From Pseudonocardia sp. EC080619-01 (GTDB lineage Bacteria; Actinomycetota; Actinomycetes; Mycobacteriales; Pseudonocardiaceae), in NCBI RefSeq assembly GCF_001420995.1, contig NZ_CP012184.1:2836501-2900500 (forward strand): a stretch of DNA of 64,000 bases. Reading direction: 5' to 3'. Both the position numbers and the translations under genes were made by a program. Position 1 is the stretch's first letter; every line of letters begins with the position of its first letter. Positions 42,806 to 50,891 of this stretch are shown one piece after another. The notes under the pieces were generated by a model, which was not told the origin of the DNA, made no database searches, and saw nothing but the letters and a program-made list of their open reading frames with translations.

Positions 42806-43276
42806 TCAGCCCGTCGTGGCGTCCGTCGACGCGGTGCCCGGGGTGGTGCCGGTCGCGTCCCGGCAGCCCGCGATCAGGTCGCAGCCGCTGCACACGCCAC
42901 CACAGCCGGCGGCGGGCGCCTGCGCGGCGATCGCGGCGTCCGCGGCCCGGGCCCCGAGCGCCCCGCCGATCCCGGCCATCACGACGAGGCCGACCACGGA
43001 GATGGCGCCCAGCACCCACGGCGTCGCCCCGGCGCGGGTGAACAGCAGCGCGGCACCCCCGGCCAGCCCGACCACGCCCGCGGCACCCATCGGACCGGCG
43101 GCGACCCGGTTGGCCAGCAGGAACGCGTCGGCGGTCCGCAGGCTGTTCGGCGTCCGCACGCCGGCGACGCGGTTGCGCGGCAGCCGGCCGCTTGCGCCGA
43201 GCGCGGCGAGCACGACGAGCACCGCCCCGGCCAGCAGGAGCAGGGCAGCGACGATCAGGCGCACTGTGGTGGGCAC
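42806..43276 (-). CDS. SdpI-like membrane protein with C-terminal cysteine cluster
   Basis: About 156 residues with four hydrophobic segments. Between the first two lies the SdpI-family motif NRVAGVRTPNSLRTADAFLL. SdpI proteins give immunity to the SdpC toxin in Bacillus; short actinobacterial versions have unknown roles. The cytoplasmic or external C terminus carries CGGVCSGCDLIAGC, four cysteines in a CX3CX2CX5C arrangement. The GTG at 43276 lies 6 bases after TACCCT, so the mRNA is probably leaderless. That promoter is the mirror image of the one driving the leuS leader. Confidence 0.8.
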   Translation of the reverse strand: MPTTVRLIVAALLLLAGAVLVVLAALGASGRLPRNRVAGVRTPNSLRTADAFLLANRVAAGPMGAAGVVGLAGGAALLFTRAGATPWVLGAISVVGLVVMAGIGGALGARAADAAIAAQAPAAGCGGVCSGCDLIAGCRDATGTTPGTASTDATTG

Positions 43277-43332
43277 GTGACCAGGGTAGAACCCGGCTGA
43301 ACCGGGTCGCCCGCCCCGGCTACCCTGGTCAC
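43277..43332. promoter_or_regulatory. mirrored divergent leaderless promoters (SdpI-like gene and leuS leader)
   Basis: A perfect 13-bp inverted repeat: GTGACCAGGGTAG at 43277-43289 and CTACCCTGGTCAC at 43320-43332. Each arm is a -10 (TACCCT) plus GGTCAC running directly into a start codon, GTG on the minus strand and ATG on the plus. A second, nested repeat lies between them (ACCCGG 43291-43296, CCGGGT 43302-43307). Confidence 0.65.
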
Positions 43333-43371
43333 ATGTGCGCGGCTCGCCGGCTTCCCGGCGCCGCGTCGTAG
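43333..43371 (+). CDS. candidate leaderless leader peptide upstream of leuS
   Basis: Twelve codons, [12 protein letters not shown], then TAG. The ATG is 6 bases after TACCCT, where transcription should begin, so the ORF would be translated as a leaderless message. It contains one Leu codon, CTT, which is rare in so GC-rich a genome. The stop overlaps AGGAGG. Hairpins follow before leuS. This fits an attenuation leader, but neither conservation nor translation is shown. Confidence 0.4.
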   Translation: MCAARRLPGAAS

Positions 43372-43373
43372 GA

Positions 43374-43468
43374 GGTCCGCAGGAGCGGACCGATCGGCGC
43401 GGCGACGACCCCTCATGCCCACGCGGTGCGAGGGGTCGCAGCGTGTTCCGGGCCCCGACGGGCCGTCG
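43374..43468 (+). promoter_or_regulatory. structured 5' leader of leuS
   Basis: Stem 1: GGTCCGC/GCGGACC (43374-43391). Stem 2: CGACCCCTC/GAGGGGTCG (43406-43438). Then two mutually exclusive stems over the same bases: GGCCC/GGGCC (43451-43464) and CGACG/CGTCG (43456-43468). It lacks the T-box bulge sequence. It may govern leuS expression. Confidence 0.4.
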
Positions 43469-43495
43469 CGACAGGTTTCCCGAGGTGAGACGGAC

Positions 43496-46351
43496 ATGAG
43501 CACCGAGACCAGCACCGCCCCCGCCGCCGGCGGTGAGCGCCCCGACCGCCCCGCGTACCGCTACGACGCCGCGATGGCGGGCCGGATCGAGCGCAAGTGG
43601 CAGGACTTCTGGGAGGCCGAGCAGACCTTCCACGCCCCGAACCCCGGCGAGCCGGGTTCGGAGAAGCCGAAGTTCTACCTGATGGACATGTTCCCGTACC
43701 CGTCCGGGGCGGGGCTGCACGTCGGGCACCCGCTGGGCTTCATCGGCACCGACGTGCTGGGCCGCTACCTGCGCATGACCGGGCACAACGTGCTGCACCC
43801 GATGGGCTTCGACGCCTTCGGGCTGCCCGCCGAGCAGTACGCCGTCCAGACCGGGACCCACCCGCGCACCACGACCGAGGCCAACATCGCCCGGTACCGC
43901 GAGCAGCTGCGCCGCCTGGGCCTGGGCCACGACCCGCGCCGCTCCGTGTCGACCACCGACATCCCGTTCTACCGCTGGACCCAGTGGATCTTCCGGGAGA
44001 TCTTCGAGTCCTGGTACGACGCCGAGGCAGGCCGCGCCCGCCCGATCGCCGAGCTGCGGGCCGCCTACGAGTCCGGCGAGCGCGCCACCCCGGACGGACG
44101 TCCGTACAGCGCGCTGTCCGAGGGCGAGCGCCGCGCGCTGGTCGACGCGCACCGGCTGGCCTACATCTCCGAGGCGCCGGTGAACTGGTGCCCCGGCCTG
44201 GGCACCGTGCTGGCGAACGAGGAGGTCACCCCCGAGGGGCGCTCCGAGCGCGGCAACTACCCCGTCTTCCGCCGCAACCTCAAGCAGTGGATGATGCGGA
44301 TCACCGCCTACGCCGACCGGCTGGCCGACGACCTGGACCGGGTCGACTGGCCGGAGTCGGTCAAGGCGATGCAGCGCAACTGGATCGGCCGGTCCGAGGG
44401 CGCCAGGGTCCGGTTCCCCGTCCAGGACGGGGCCGACGCGATCGAGGTCTTCACCACCCGGCCGGACACGCTGTTCGGCGCCACCTACATGGTGCTGGCC
44501 CCGGAGCACCCGCTGGTGGACACGATCGTCCCGGCGGCCTGGCCGTCGGAGGTCGACGCCCGCTGGACCGGCGGCGCCGCGACCCCGGCCGACGCCGTGT
44601 CGTCGTACCGCGCGGAGGCCGGGCGCAAGTCCGAGCTGGACCGCCAGGAGAACAAGGACAAGACCGGCGTCTTCACCGGCGCGTACGCGGTGAACCCGGT
44701 GAACGGCGCCTCCGTCCCGGTGTTCGTGGCCGACTACGTGCTGATGGGCTACGGCACCGGCGCGATCATGGCGGTGCCGGGCCAGGACCAGCGGGACTGG
44801 GACTTCGCGACCGCGTTCGGCCTGCCGGTCGTGCGCACCGTCGACCCGGGCGAGGGCTGGGACGGCGAGGCCTTCACCGGTGACGGACCGGCGATCAACT
44901 CGGCGAACGACGAGATCAGCCTGGACGGGCTGGACGTCGACGACGCGAAGCGGACGATCACCGACTGGCTGGCGGCACGCGGCGCCGGCGAGGGCGTCGT
45001 CCAGTACAAGCTGCGGGACTGGCTGTTCTCCCGGCAGCGCTACTGGGGCGAGCCGTTCCCGATCGTCTGGGACGAGCACGGCCCGGTCTCGCTGCCCGCG
45101 GACCGGCTGCCCGTCGAACTGCCCGACGTCGACGACTACGCACCGAAGACCTACGACGCGGACGACGCCGGCAGCGAGCCCGAGCCCCCGCTGTCCCGGG
45201 CGGACGAGTGGGTGACCGTCGAGCTGGACCTGGGCGACGGGCCGAGGACGTACCGGCGCGAGACGAACACGATGCCGCAGTGGGCCGGTTCCTGCTGGTA
45301 CTACCTGCGCTACCTGGACCCGGAGAACTCCGAGCGCTTCGTGTCCCCGGAGGCCGAGCGGTACTGGGTGGGCAAGGACCCGGAGCGCGCCGCGGACGAC
45401 CCGGGCGGTGTCGACCTGTACGTCGGCGGTGTCGAGCACGCGGTGCTGCACCTGCTGTACTCGCGGTTCTGGCACAAGGTCCTGTTCGACCTGGGCCACG
45501 TGAGCAGCGAGGAGCCGTTCCGGAGGCTGTTCAACCAGGGCTACATCCAGGCCTTCGCCTACACCGACGCCCGCGGCATGTACGTGCCCGCCGAAGAGGT
45601 GGTGGAGTCACCTGATGGTGGTTTCACGTGGAACGGCGAGCCCGTCACCCAGGAGTACGGGAAGATGGGCAAGTCGCTGAAGAACGTGGTGACGCCCGAC
45701 GAGATGTGCGAGCGCTACGGCGCCGACACCTTCCGGCTGTACGAGATGTACACCGGCCCCATGGACGCCTCGCGCCCGTGGTCGACGCGTGACGTCGTCG
45801 GGCCGCAGCGGTTCCTGCAGCGGGTCTGGCGCAACCTGGTCGACGAGGGCACCGGCGAGTCGACGGTCGTCGACGCCGAGCCCTCCGACGACGTCCGCCG
45901 TGCCCTGCACAAGGCCGTCGCGGGTGTGCGGGAGGACCTGTCCGCCCTGCACTACAACACCGCCGCGGCGAAGCTGATCGAGCTGAACAACCTGCTGACC
46001 AAGCGTGCTGCGCCGGTGGAGCGCGAGGTCGCGGAGCCGCTGGTGCTGATGATGGCGCCGCTGACGCCGCACCTGGCCGAGGAGCTGTGGCAGAAGCTGG
46101 GCCACGACGGGTCGCTGGCCTACGCACCGTTCCCGCAGGCCGACGAGCGGTACCTGGTGGCGGAGACCGTCGAGTACCCGATCCAGGTCAACGGCAAGGT
46201 CCGGTCCCGGGTCACCGTCCCGGCCGACGCCGGCCAGGACGAGATCCGCGGGGCAGCACTGGCGGACGAGAAGATCGCCGCGGCGCTGGACGGCGCGGAG
46301 CCGAAGAAGGTCATCGTCGTGCCCGGGCGTCTGGTCAACATCGTCCGGTAG
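43496..46351 (+). CDS. leuS: leucyl-tRNA synthetase
   Basis: 951 residues. The class I motif HVGH lies near residue 76 ([15 protein letters not shown]). The CP1 editing domain carries [19 protein letters not shown] and [25 protein letters not shown] is near 722, followed by the anticodon-binding domain and a C-terminal extension ending [15 protein letters not shown]. It charges tRNA-Leu and clears misacylated products. I chose the ATG at 43496 with GAGGTGA upstream; an in-frame ATG at 43415 lies in a hairpin loop without a ribosome site. The coding sequence contains a parS-like site at 45621-45634. Confidence 0.97.
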   Translation: MSTETSTAPAAGGERPDRPAYRYDAAMAGRIERKWQDFWEAEQTFHAPNPGEPGSEKPKFYLMDMFPYPSGAGLHVGHPLGFIGTDVLGRYLRMTGHNVLHPMGFDAFGLPAEQYAVQTGTHPRTTTEANIARYREQLRRLGLGHDPRRSVSTTDIPFYRWTQWIFREIFESWYDAEAGRARPIAELRAAYESGERATPDGRPYSALSEGERRALVDAHRLAYISEAPVNWCPGLGTVLANEEVTPEGRSERGNYPVFRRNLKQWMMRITAYADRLADDLDRVDWPESVKAMQRNWIGRSEGARVRFPVQDGADAIEVFTTRPDTLFGATYMVLAPEHPLVDTIVPAAWPSEVDARWTGGAATPADAVSSYRAEAGRKSELDRQENKDKTGVFTGAYAVNPVNGASVPVFVADYVLMGYGTGAIMAVPGQDQRDWDFATAFGLPVVRTVDPGEGWDGEAFTGDGPAINSANDEISLDGLDVDDAKRTITDWLAARGAGEGVVQYKLRDWLFSRQRYWGEPFPIVWDEHGPVSLPADRLPVELPDVDDYAPKTYDADDAGSEPEPPLSRADEWVTVELDLGDGPRTYRRETNTMPQWAGSCWYYLRYLDPENSERFVSPEAERYWVGKDPERAADDPGGVDLYVGGVEHAVLHLLYSRFWHKVLFDLGHVSSEEPFRRLFNQGYIQAFAYTDARGMYVPAEEVVESPDGGFTWNGEPVTQEYGKMGKSLKNVVTPDEMCERYGADTFRLYEMYTGPMDASRPWSTRDVVGPQRFLQRVWRNLVDEGTGESTVVDAEPSDDVRRALHKAVAGVREDLSALHYNTAAAKLIELNNLLTKRAAPVEREVAEPLVLMMAPLTPHLAEELWQKLGHDGSLAYAPFPQADERYLVAETVEYPIQVNGKVRSRVTVPADAGQDEIRGAALADEKIAAALDGAEPKKVIVVPGRLVNIVR
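45621..45634. other. parS-like site 8 (inside leuS)
   Basis: GTTTCACGTGGAAC, one mismatch from consensus and identical to parS site 5, within the leuS coding sequence about 18 kb from the main cluster. Confidence 0.75.
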
Positions 46352-46362
46352 CGGGAACGCCC

Positions 46363-46397
46363 CGGACCTCCCGCCCGTTGTCCGGGTGGGAGGTCCG
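46363..46397 (+). terminator. hairpin after leuS overlapping the next ribosome site
   Basis: Arms 46363-46377 and 46383-46397 form about 15 bp (one G-U pair) 11 bases past the leuS stop. The 3' arm contains GGGAGG, the ribosome site of the next gene (ATG 46400). It may end the leuS transcript or hide the site. Confidence 0.6.
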
Positions 46398-46399
46398 AC

Positions 46400-47149
46400 A
46401 TGACCGGAGCACTGCTGACCCTGATCGTCGCGCTGGCCGTCGTCGCCGGTGTGGTGTGGCTAGTCCGCCGGCACAACGCGGACAAGGCCGCCGCCCTCGA
46501 CGACGCGAAGGCCGACGCCCGACGCTGGGTGGAGCGCCTCGGCGGCCAGGTCCTGTCGCTGCACGGCACCGACGAGCCCAGCCGTCAGGCACTGGCCGAC
46601 GCGGCCGAGCGCTACACCGCGGCCGGCTCCCAGATGGAGCAGGCCCGCACCGCCGCGCAGTGCCGCCAGGTCACCGAGACGGCGTACGAGGGCCTCTACT
46701 ACGTGCACGCCGCCCGCAGCGCGATGGGCATGGACCCCGGACCCGAGCTCCCGCCGCTGCCCGGGCAGGCCCGCGCCGGTCAGGTCACCGAGGACCGTGA
46801 GGTCGAGGTCGAGGGCCGCACGCTGGGCGCCTCGCCGAACCCGACCGAGCGCAACAACCACTACTACCCCGGTGGCACGGTCGCGGGCCGCCCGGTCCCG
46901 CGCGGCTGGTACTCCGAGCCCTGGTGGAAGCCGGCGCTGGTCGCCGGGGCCTGGGGCGTCGGGTCGGCGCTGCTGTTCTCGTCGATGTTCAGCGGCATGG
47001 CGGGTGCCGAGCAGGCCGCCTACGCCGACGGGTTCGCCGACGGGGCCGGTGCGGACGGCATGGACGGGGGCCTCGAGGACCCGGGCGCGTTCGACGGCGG
47101 CGACGGGGACTTCGGCGACTTCGGGGACTTCGGCGGCGACTTCTTCTGA
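46400..47149 (+). CDS. membrane protein of unknown function with acidic Gly/Phe tail
   Basis: 249 residues. It has an N-terminal membrane helix (LLTLIVALAVVAGVVWLV) and a soluble helical part with DDAKADARRWVERLGGQVLSL resembling DUF1542-type sequences. A second hydrophobic segment lies near residues 178-195 (WWKPALVAGAWGVGSALLF), before a strongly acidic tail with repeated GDFGDFGG ending DFF. I do not recognise a function. It follows leuS directly, on the same strand, with its ribosome site inside a hairpin. Confidence 0.7.
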   Translation: MTGALLTLIVALAVVAGVVWLVRRHNADKAAALDDAKADARRWVERLGGQVLSLHGTDEPSRQALADAAERYTAAGSQMEQARTAAQCRQVTETAYEGLYYVHAARSAMGMDPGPELPPLPGQARAGQVTEDREVEVEGRTLGASPNPTERNNHYYPGGTVAGRPVPRGWYSEPWWKPALVAGAWGVGSALLFSSMFSGMAGAEQAAYADGFADGAGADGMDGGLEDPGAFDGGDGDFGDFGDFGGDFF

Positions 47150-47161
47150 CCCGGGCCCCGG

Positions 47162-47662
47162 TCAGCGGGCCGTCCGGCGCGGGGGCCTGGCCGGACGCCG
47201 GGTGGCGCCCTCCACCGCGTCCGGCGGCCGGCTCAACGACGGCTCCGCCAGCCAGGACTCGACGGCGTCGATCACGAACGCGGCGTCGTCCAGCGCCGAC
47301 TTCGCCTCCCGTTCCGGTGCGCCGACGTCGGAGTGGTCGGCCAGCCCGCGCCGGTTGAACAGCGACCGCAGCAGGCGTCCGGCCCGGGGGTCCAGCGACC
47401 GCTCGCGCACGACCCGCCGGACGAACGCGCTGACGACGTCGGAGTGCTCCGCCCGGGTCTCCCCCAGGACCAGCAGCGCGGTCTCGGCCGCCCGGAACGC
47501 GGCGTGGAACGACCGGGAGACGGCCGCGTCGGTGAACCCGTGCTCGGCGAGCACCCGGGCGCCGCCCAGCTCCGTGCGGGCCCGTGCCATCCCGGACCGG
47601 GTGCGGCGCTCCCCGTCCTCCCCCGGCTCGTCGTGCTCCTCGTGCGGCGGGATCGGGATCAC
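47162..47662 (-). CDS. HEPN domain protein (UPF0332-like), putative toxin of an MNT-HEPN pair
   Basis: 166 residues. The helical HEPN core runs from about residue 25 to 140: AAVSRSFHAAFRAAETALLV matches the UPF0332 start, and NRRGLADHSDVG provides an Rx4H pair (Arg105, His110), the ribonuclease motif of many HEPN toxins. The C terminus is Arg/Pro-rich. The GTG start overlaps the stop of the upstream nucleotidyltransferase gene (GTGA), so the two are coupled. MNT-HEPN pairs act as toxin-antitoxin systems in which the MNT protein modifies or binds the HEPN protein; applying that here is inference. Confidence 0.72.
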   Translation of the reverse strand: MIPIPPHEEHDEPGEDGERRTRSGMARARTELGGARVLAEHGFTDAAVSRSFHAAFRAAETALLVLGETRAEHSDVVSAFVRRVVRERSLDPRAGRLLRSLFNRRGLADHSDVGAPEREAKSALDDAAFVIDAVESWLAEPSLSRPPDAVEGATRRPARPPRRTAR

Positions 47663-48420
47663 CGCACCCGCACCGCCTCGGCACGCGCACGGATCACCGT
47701 CGGGTCCCCGGGCCGGGTGAGCTCGTGCTGCCCCACCGGGAGGGCGCTGATCGTCAGGCCGGTCCGCTCGGTGTGCTGCCAGAGGACGTCGTCCATCGCC
47801 CGCAGCTCCTCCCACGCCAGGATCGAGGCGCGGTCGTCGTCGAGGACGACCAGGAGGTCGATCGCCGACTCGACCGAGCCCTCGCCGCTGGCCCAGGAAC
47901 CGAACAGCAGCACCTGGCGCAGTCGCGGGCCGTAGAGCACGGCCAGGTCGTCGGCGACGGCGGCGGGGACGTCGTCGTTCGACGGGTCCGGATCGGGGTA
48001 CCGGGCGCGCAGGCGCTCCGCGTCCGGCTCGGTGATCAGCCCCGCCCCGGCCAGCCAGTCGACCGCGCGGCGCCGGGAACGGGCGTCGCGGAACCGGTAC
48101 CACTGGTCGCGGACCTCGGGGAACTCGAACAGCGTGTTCTTGAACCGGCGGAACGCCCCGCGGCCGTCGATCGCCCGGTCGAGCAGTGCCGCCGCCCTGC
48201 GGTGCTGCACGCCCGCGGTGAAGTCCGACATGTCCCGGTAGGACTCCCGGCTGGTGACCCGGTCGATCTCCACCCAGCCGCCCGGCGGCGGGCCGGTCTC
48301 GCCGGGGCCGTACGCCGCGATCCCGCCGCCCGACGGGTCGAGGTACCAGCGGGTGTCCGGTGACCGGTCGTCGAGCGCGTCCGCCAGCGCGGCCAGGTCG
48401 ACGCGGCCGGGATCGAGCAT
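47659..48420 (-). CDS. UPF0158-like/nucleotidyltransferase (MNT) fusion protein
   Basis: 253 residues. The N-terminal 130 resemble UPF0158: RWYLDPSGGGIAAYG, WVEIDRVTSRESYRDMSDF, GRGAFRRFKNTLFEFPEVRD and WYRFRDARSRRRAVDWL. The C-terminal half is a minimal nucleotidyltransferase fold: LLFGSWASGEGSVESAIDLL, with Gly174-Ser175 and Asp188, but Ala186 where the first catalytic Asp of the DxD motif should be. The ATG at 48420 starts the pair, and the HEPN gene overlaps its stop. It is probably the antitoxin or partner. Loss of one catalytic Asp may mean it binds rather than adenylylates. Confidence 0.75.
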   Translation of the reverse strand: MLDPGRVDLAALADALDDRSPDTRWYLDPSGGGIAAYGPGETGPPPGGWVEIDRVTSRESYRDMSDFTAGVQHRRAAALLDRAIDGRGAFRRFKNTLFEFPEVRDQWYRFRDARSRRRAVDWLAGAGLITEPDAERLRARYPDPDPSNDDVPAAVADDLAVLYGPRLRQVLLFGSWASGEGSVESAIDLLVVLDDDRASILAWEELRAMDDVLWQHTERTGLTISALPVGQHELTRPGDPTVIRARAEAVRVR

Positions 48421-48478
48421 GGACCGACTCTAGGCCGATGCCCGCCGCCGCAGGGGGAATCGGGCCGGGGAGCCCGCC

Positions 48479-48919
48479 TCAGTCGTCGTCGCCGCCCCAG
48501 AAGAGCTGTGCGACGAGCACGGCACCCCAGATCCCGATCGGGAAGACCGGCCAGAAGAAGACGGCGTCGCCCGCGGCCAGCGAGGTCACCGCCCAGATCC
48601 CGGTGAGCAGCACCGCGACCCCGGCCCACGACCGCCACTCCTTGACGTACTCCCGTGTGGCCTCGGCCTTCTCGGCCTCCGCCTTCTCCGCACGGACCGC
48701 CGGCAGGTGCTTGCGCTTCACCACCGGCAGGTCCGCGACGAGCACGTCCAGATCGGCCCGGACGGTCGCCGCGTAGGCGCTCTGCAGGCGCTGGTCGTAC
48801 TCGCTCAGCGACAGCCGCCCCTCGTCGTGCGCGAGCTTCAGCCGTTCGGCGGTCTCCTGACGGTCGGCGTCCGACACCCGGATCAGCGCCTTGCCGTCGT
48901 CCCCCTGCTGCTCCCCCAT
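48479..48919 (-). CDS. DUF1707 (SHOCT-like) membrane protein
   Basis: 146 residues. The N-terminal DUF1707 motif is IRVSDADRQETAERLKLAHDEGRLSLSEYDQRL (in two parts), followed by a charged coil (VRAEKAEAEKAEATREY) and two C-terminal membrane helices ending FWGGDDD. Such proteins are common in actinobacteria and without a known activity. It lies alone between the MNT/HEPN pair and a DMT exporter on the same strand. Confidence 0.82.
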   Translation of the reverse strand: MGEQQGDDGKALIRVSDADRQETAERLKLAHDEGRLSLSEYDQRLQSAYAATVRADLDVLVADLPVVKRKHLPAVRAEKAEAEKAEATREYVKEWRSWAGVAVLLTGIWAVTSLAAGDAVFFWPVFPIGIWGAVLVAQLFWGGDDD

Positions 48920-48937
48920 GGATCCGAGGGTAGCCAG

Positions 48938-49897
48938 TCAGCGGCCGGAGGGGATCCGTCCTCCGACCGACTCCGGGGCGGGCCCGGCGGTCGTGCGCCG
49001 GCGCCGGGGCCGGGTGGCGACGACGACGCCGGCCAGGCACAGCACCCCGCCGGCCAGAGCGAGGGGCGCCGGGATCTCCCCGAGCAGACCCCAGGACAGC
49101 AGGACGACGATCGGCGGGACGGCGTACGTGGCGGCGGCGAGCCGGCCCGCCGTCGTCCGGGACAGGGCGTATCCCCAGGTCAGGAACGCGATCGCGGTCG
49201 GGAAGACGCCGAGGTACACGGTGCCCGCGATCGCCGTGGCCGGCACGGACCCCAGCTCGGTGAGCAGCGTGGGCAGGTAGGGCATCAGCGCGACCGTCCC
49301 GGCGACGGCGCCGAGCCAGGTCACCGTCAGGGCGTCGAGCCGGGCGAGCAGGCGCTTCTGCGCGACGGCGGCACCGGCGTAGACGAGCGCGGCCACCAGC
49401 CCGAGCAGCACCCCGGCGACGTCGGTGCCACCCGCCGAGGTCGTCGTCGCGATCAGCACCACACCGGCGAACGCGATCGCCATCCCGGCCAGCAGCCGGG
49501 CCGGGAACCCCTCGCCGAGCAGCAGCCCGGCGAGGACGGCGACGACGACCGGCGCGACGTTGACCAGCAGCGCGGTGGTGCCCGCGTCGAGGTGCCGCTC
49601 GGCCGCGTTGAGCGCGAGGTTGTAGAGGCCGAACCAGGCGGCGCCCCACAGCGCGACCGCGCCGAGCAGGCCCCGGGTGGGCGGACGCCGTCCCAGCAGC
49701 GGCGGGCCGCCCCGGCGGCCCCGCACGACCAGCACGATCACGGTCAGGGTCAGTGACCCGACGAGCATCCGCCCCAGCGCCAGCGCGCCGGGCGAGAGGT
49801 CGTGCCCGACCGCCCGGATCCCGACGAAGGCGGACGCCCAGAGGACGACCGTGGTCGCCGCGGCCGCGAGGGGGAGCACCTGCCGGGAGAGCGTCAT
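48938..49897 (-). CDS. EamA/DMT family transporter
   Basis: About 319 residues with ten hydrophobic helices forming two EamA repeats (WASAFVGIRAVGHDLSPGAL in the first, FLTWGYALSRTTAGRLAAATY in the second). It is likely an exporter of amino acids or other metabolites. The ATG at 49897 (MTLSRQVLPLAA) is preferred; a GTG at 49921 is possible. A LysR gene diverges from it 83 bases away, the usual arrangement for a regulator and its export target. Confidence 0.87.
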   Translation of the reverse strand: MTLSRQVLPLAAAATTVVLWASAFVGIRAVGHDLSPGALALGRMLVGSLTLTVIVLVVRGRRGGPPLLGRRPPTRGLLGAVALWGAAWFGLYNLALNAAERHLDAGTTALLVNVAPVVVAVLAGLLLGEGFPARLLAGMAIAFAGVVLIATTTSAGGTDVAGVLLGLVAALVYAGAAVAQKRLLARLDALTVTWLGAVAGTVALMPYLPTLLTELGSVPATAIAGTVYLGVFPTAIAFLTWGYALSRTTAGRLAAATYAVPPIVVLLSWGLLGEIPAPLALAGGVLCLAGVVVATRPRRRRTTAGPAPESVGGRIPSGR

Positions 49898-49930
49898 GGA
49901 TCCGAGACTGCCGTCCGGCACACTTCAGCA

Positions 49931-49973
49931 CCAGCGATTGTTCCTACCGCTGGATTCAGTACGGCTGTACAGT
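49931..49973. promoter_or_regulatory. LysR operator candidate and leaderless lysR promoter
   Basis: CCAGCG (49931-49936) and CGCTGG (49948-49953) flank 11 bases, an inverted repeat of LysR-type geometry. TACAGT (49968-49973) ends 6 bases before the lysR GTG, implying a leaderless mRNA. Confidence 0.5.
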
Positions 49974-49979
49974 CCGGGG

Positions 49980-50891
49980 GTGCTCGACACCCATCGTCTG
50001 CGCGTCTTCCGGTCCGTCGTCGCGAGCGGCTCGGTGCAGGGCGCCGCCGCCAACCTGGGCTACACGCCGTCGGCGGTGAGCCAGCACGTGACCGCACTCC
50101 AGCGCGAGACCGGCCTGGCGCTGTTCGAGCGGGCCGGCCGCGGGCTGCGGGCCACGGCCGCCGGGCTGGTGCTGGCCGACCAGGCCGACGCGATCCTCTC
50201 CCGGCTCGGCGAGGCCGAGGTCGTCGTGGCGGACCTCCGGGCGGGGCGGACGGGCGCGCTGTCGCTGTCGTACGTCGCCTCCGTCGGTGGCGCCTGGCTT
50301 CCCCGGGTCGTGCGCAGGCTCGGGACCGAGTTCCCGGGCGTCCGGCTGGACCTCGCCCTGCGGGAGTGGCTGCCCGACGACCCGGCCGACCGCTCCGACC
50401 TGCAGATCGCCGTCGAGCGGCCGGACTTCGAGGCGTGGCCCGGGTTCACCGCGCACCACCTGCTCGACGACCCGTACGTCGCCGTGCTGCCGGAGACGCA
50501 TCCGCTGGCGGACCGCGCCGAGATCGAGCTGGCCGAGCTGTCCGGTGAGCGCTGGGTGGACAACGACTTCGCCCGCGGATGGTGCCGGCGCAACCTGGTC
50601 GAGGCGTGCACCGCCGCCGGGTTCCGCCCGCCGTTCCACGTGGAGGCGCACGACTACCCGACCGCGCTCGCGTTCGTCGCGGCCGGGATCGGGATCACCG
50701 TGCTGCCCGAGCTCGGTGCGGTCCGGATCCCGGCCGGGACGTGTGCGGTGCCGGTCGTCCGGCCGGTGCCGGTGCGCTCGATCCTGGCCGTCGTGCGGGA
50801 CGCGGCCGCCCACACCCCGCCGGTGCTCGCCGCGCTGGACGAGCTGCGTGCGGTCGCTGCTATCCCTGCGGGCGCACCACGATCTCGGTGA
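49980..50891 (+). CDS. LysR family transcriptional regulator
   Basis: 303 residues. The winged helix-turn-helix is TLRVF-like (DTHRLRVFRSVVASGSVQGA, then GYTPSAVSQHVTALQRETG), followed by a type 2 periplasmic-binding-fold sensor domain (GALSLSYVASVGGAWLPRVV and AFVAAGIGITVLPEL). It is probably the regulator of the divergent EamA exporter. The 3' end overlaps the convergent SDR gene by 32 bases. Confidence 0.88.
   Translation: MLDTHRLRVFRSVVASGSVQGAAANLGYTPSAVSQHVTALQRETGLALFERAGRGLRATAAGLVLADQADAILSRLGEAEVVVADLRAGRTGALSLSYVASVGGAWLPRVVRRLGTEFPGVRLDLALREWLPDDPADRSDLQIAVERPDFEAWPGFTAHHLLDDPYVAVLPETHPLADRAEIELAELSGERWVDNDFARGWCRRNLVEACTAAGFRPPFHVEAHDYPTALAFVAAGIGITVLPELGAVRIPAGTCAVPVVRPVPVRSILAVVRDAAAHTPPVLAALDELRAVAAIPAGAPRSR

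Noticed and set aside
43415..43495. Earlier in-frame ATG for leuS.
   Set aside because: It lies in a hairpin loop without a ribosome site and the extra residues do not resemble LeuS.
43374..43495. T-box riboswitch for leuS.
   Set aside because: No recognisable T-box sequence or stem I specifier loop; the leader has simple stems only.
50633..50646. parS-like GTTCCACGTGGAGG in the lysR gene.
   Set aside because: Too many departures from the palindrome in one arm; explained by codons for FHVEA.
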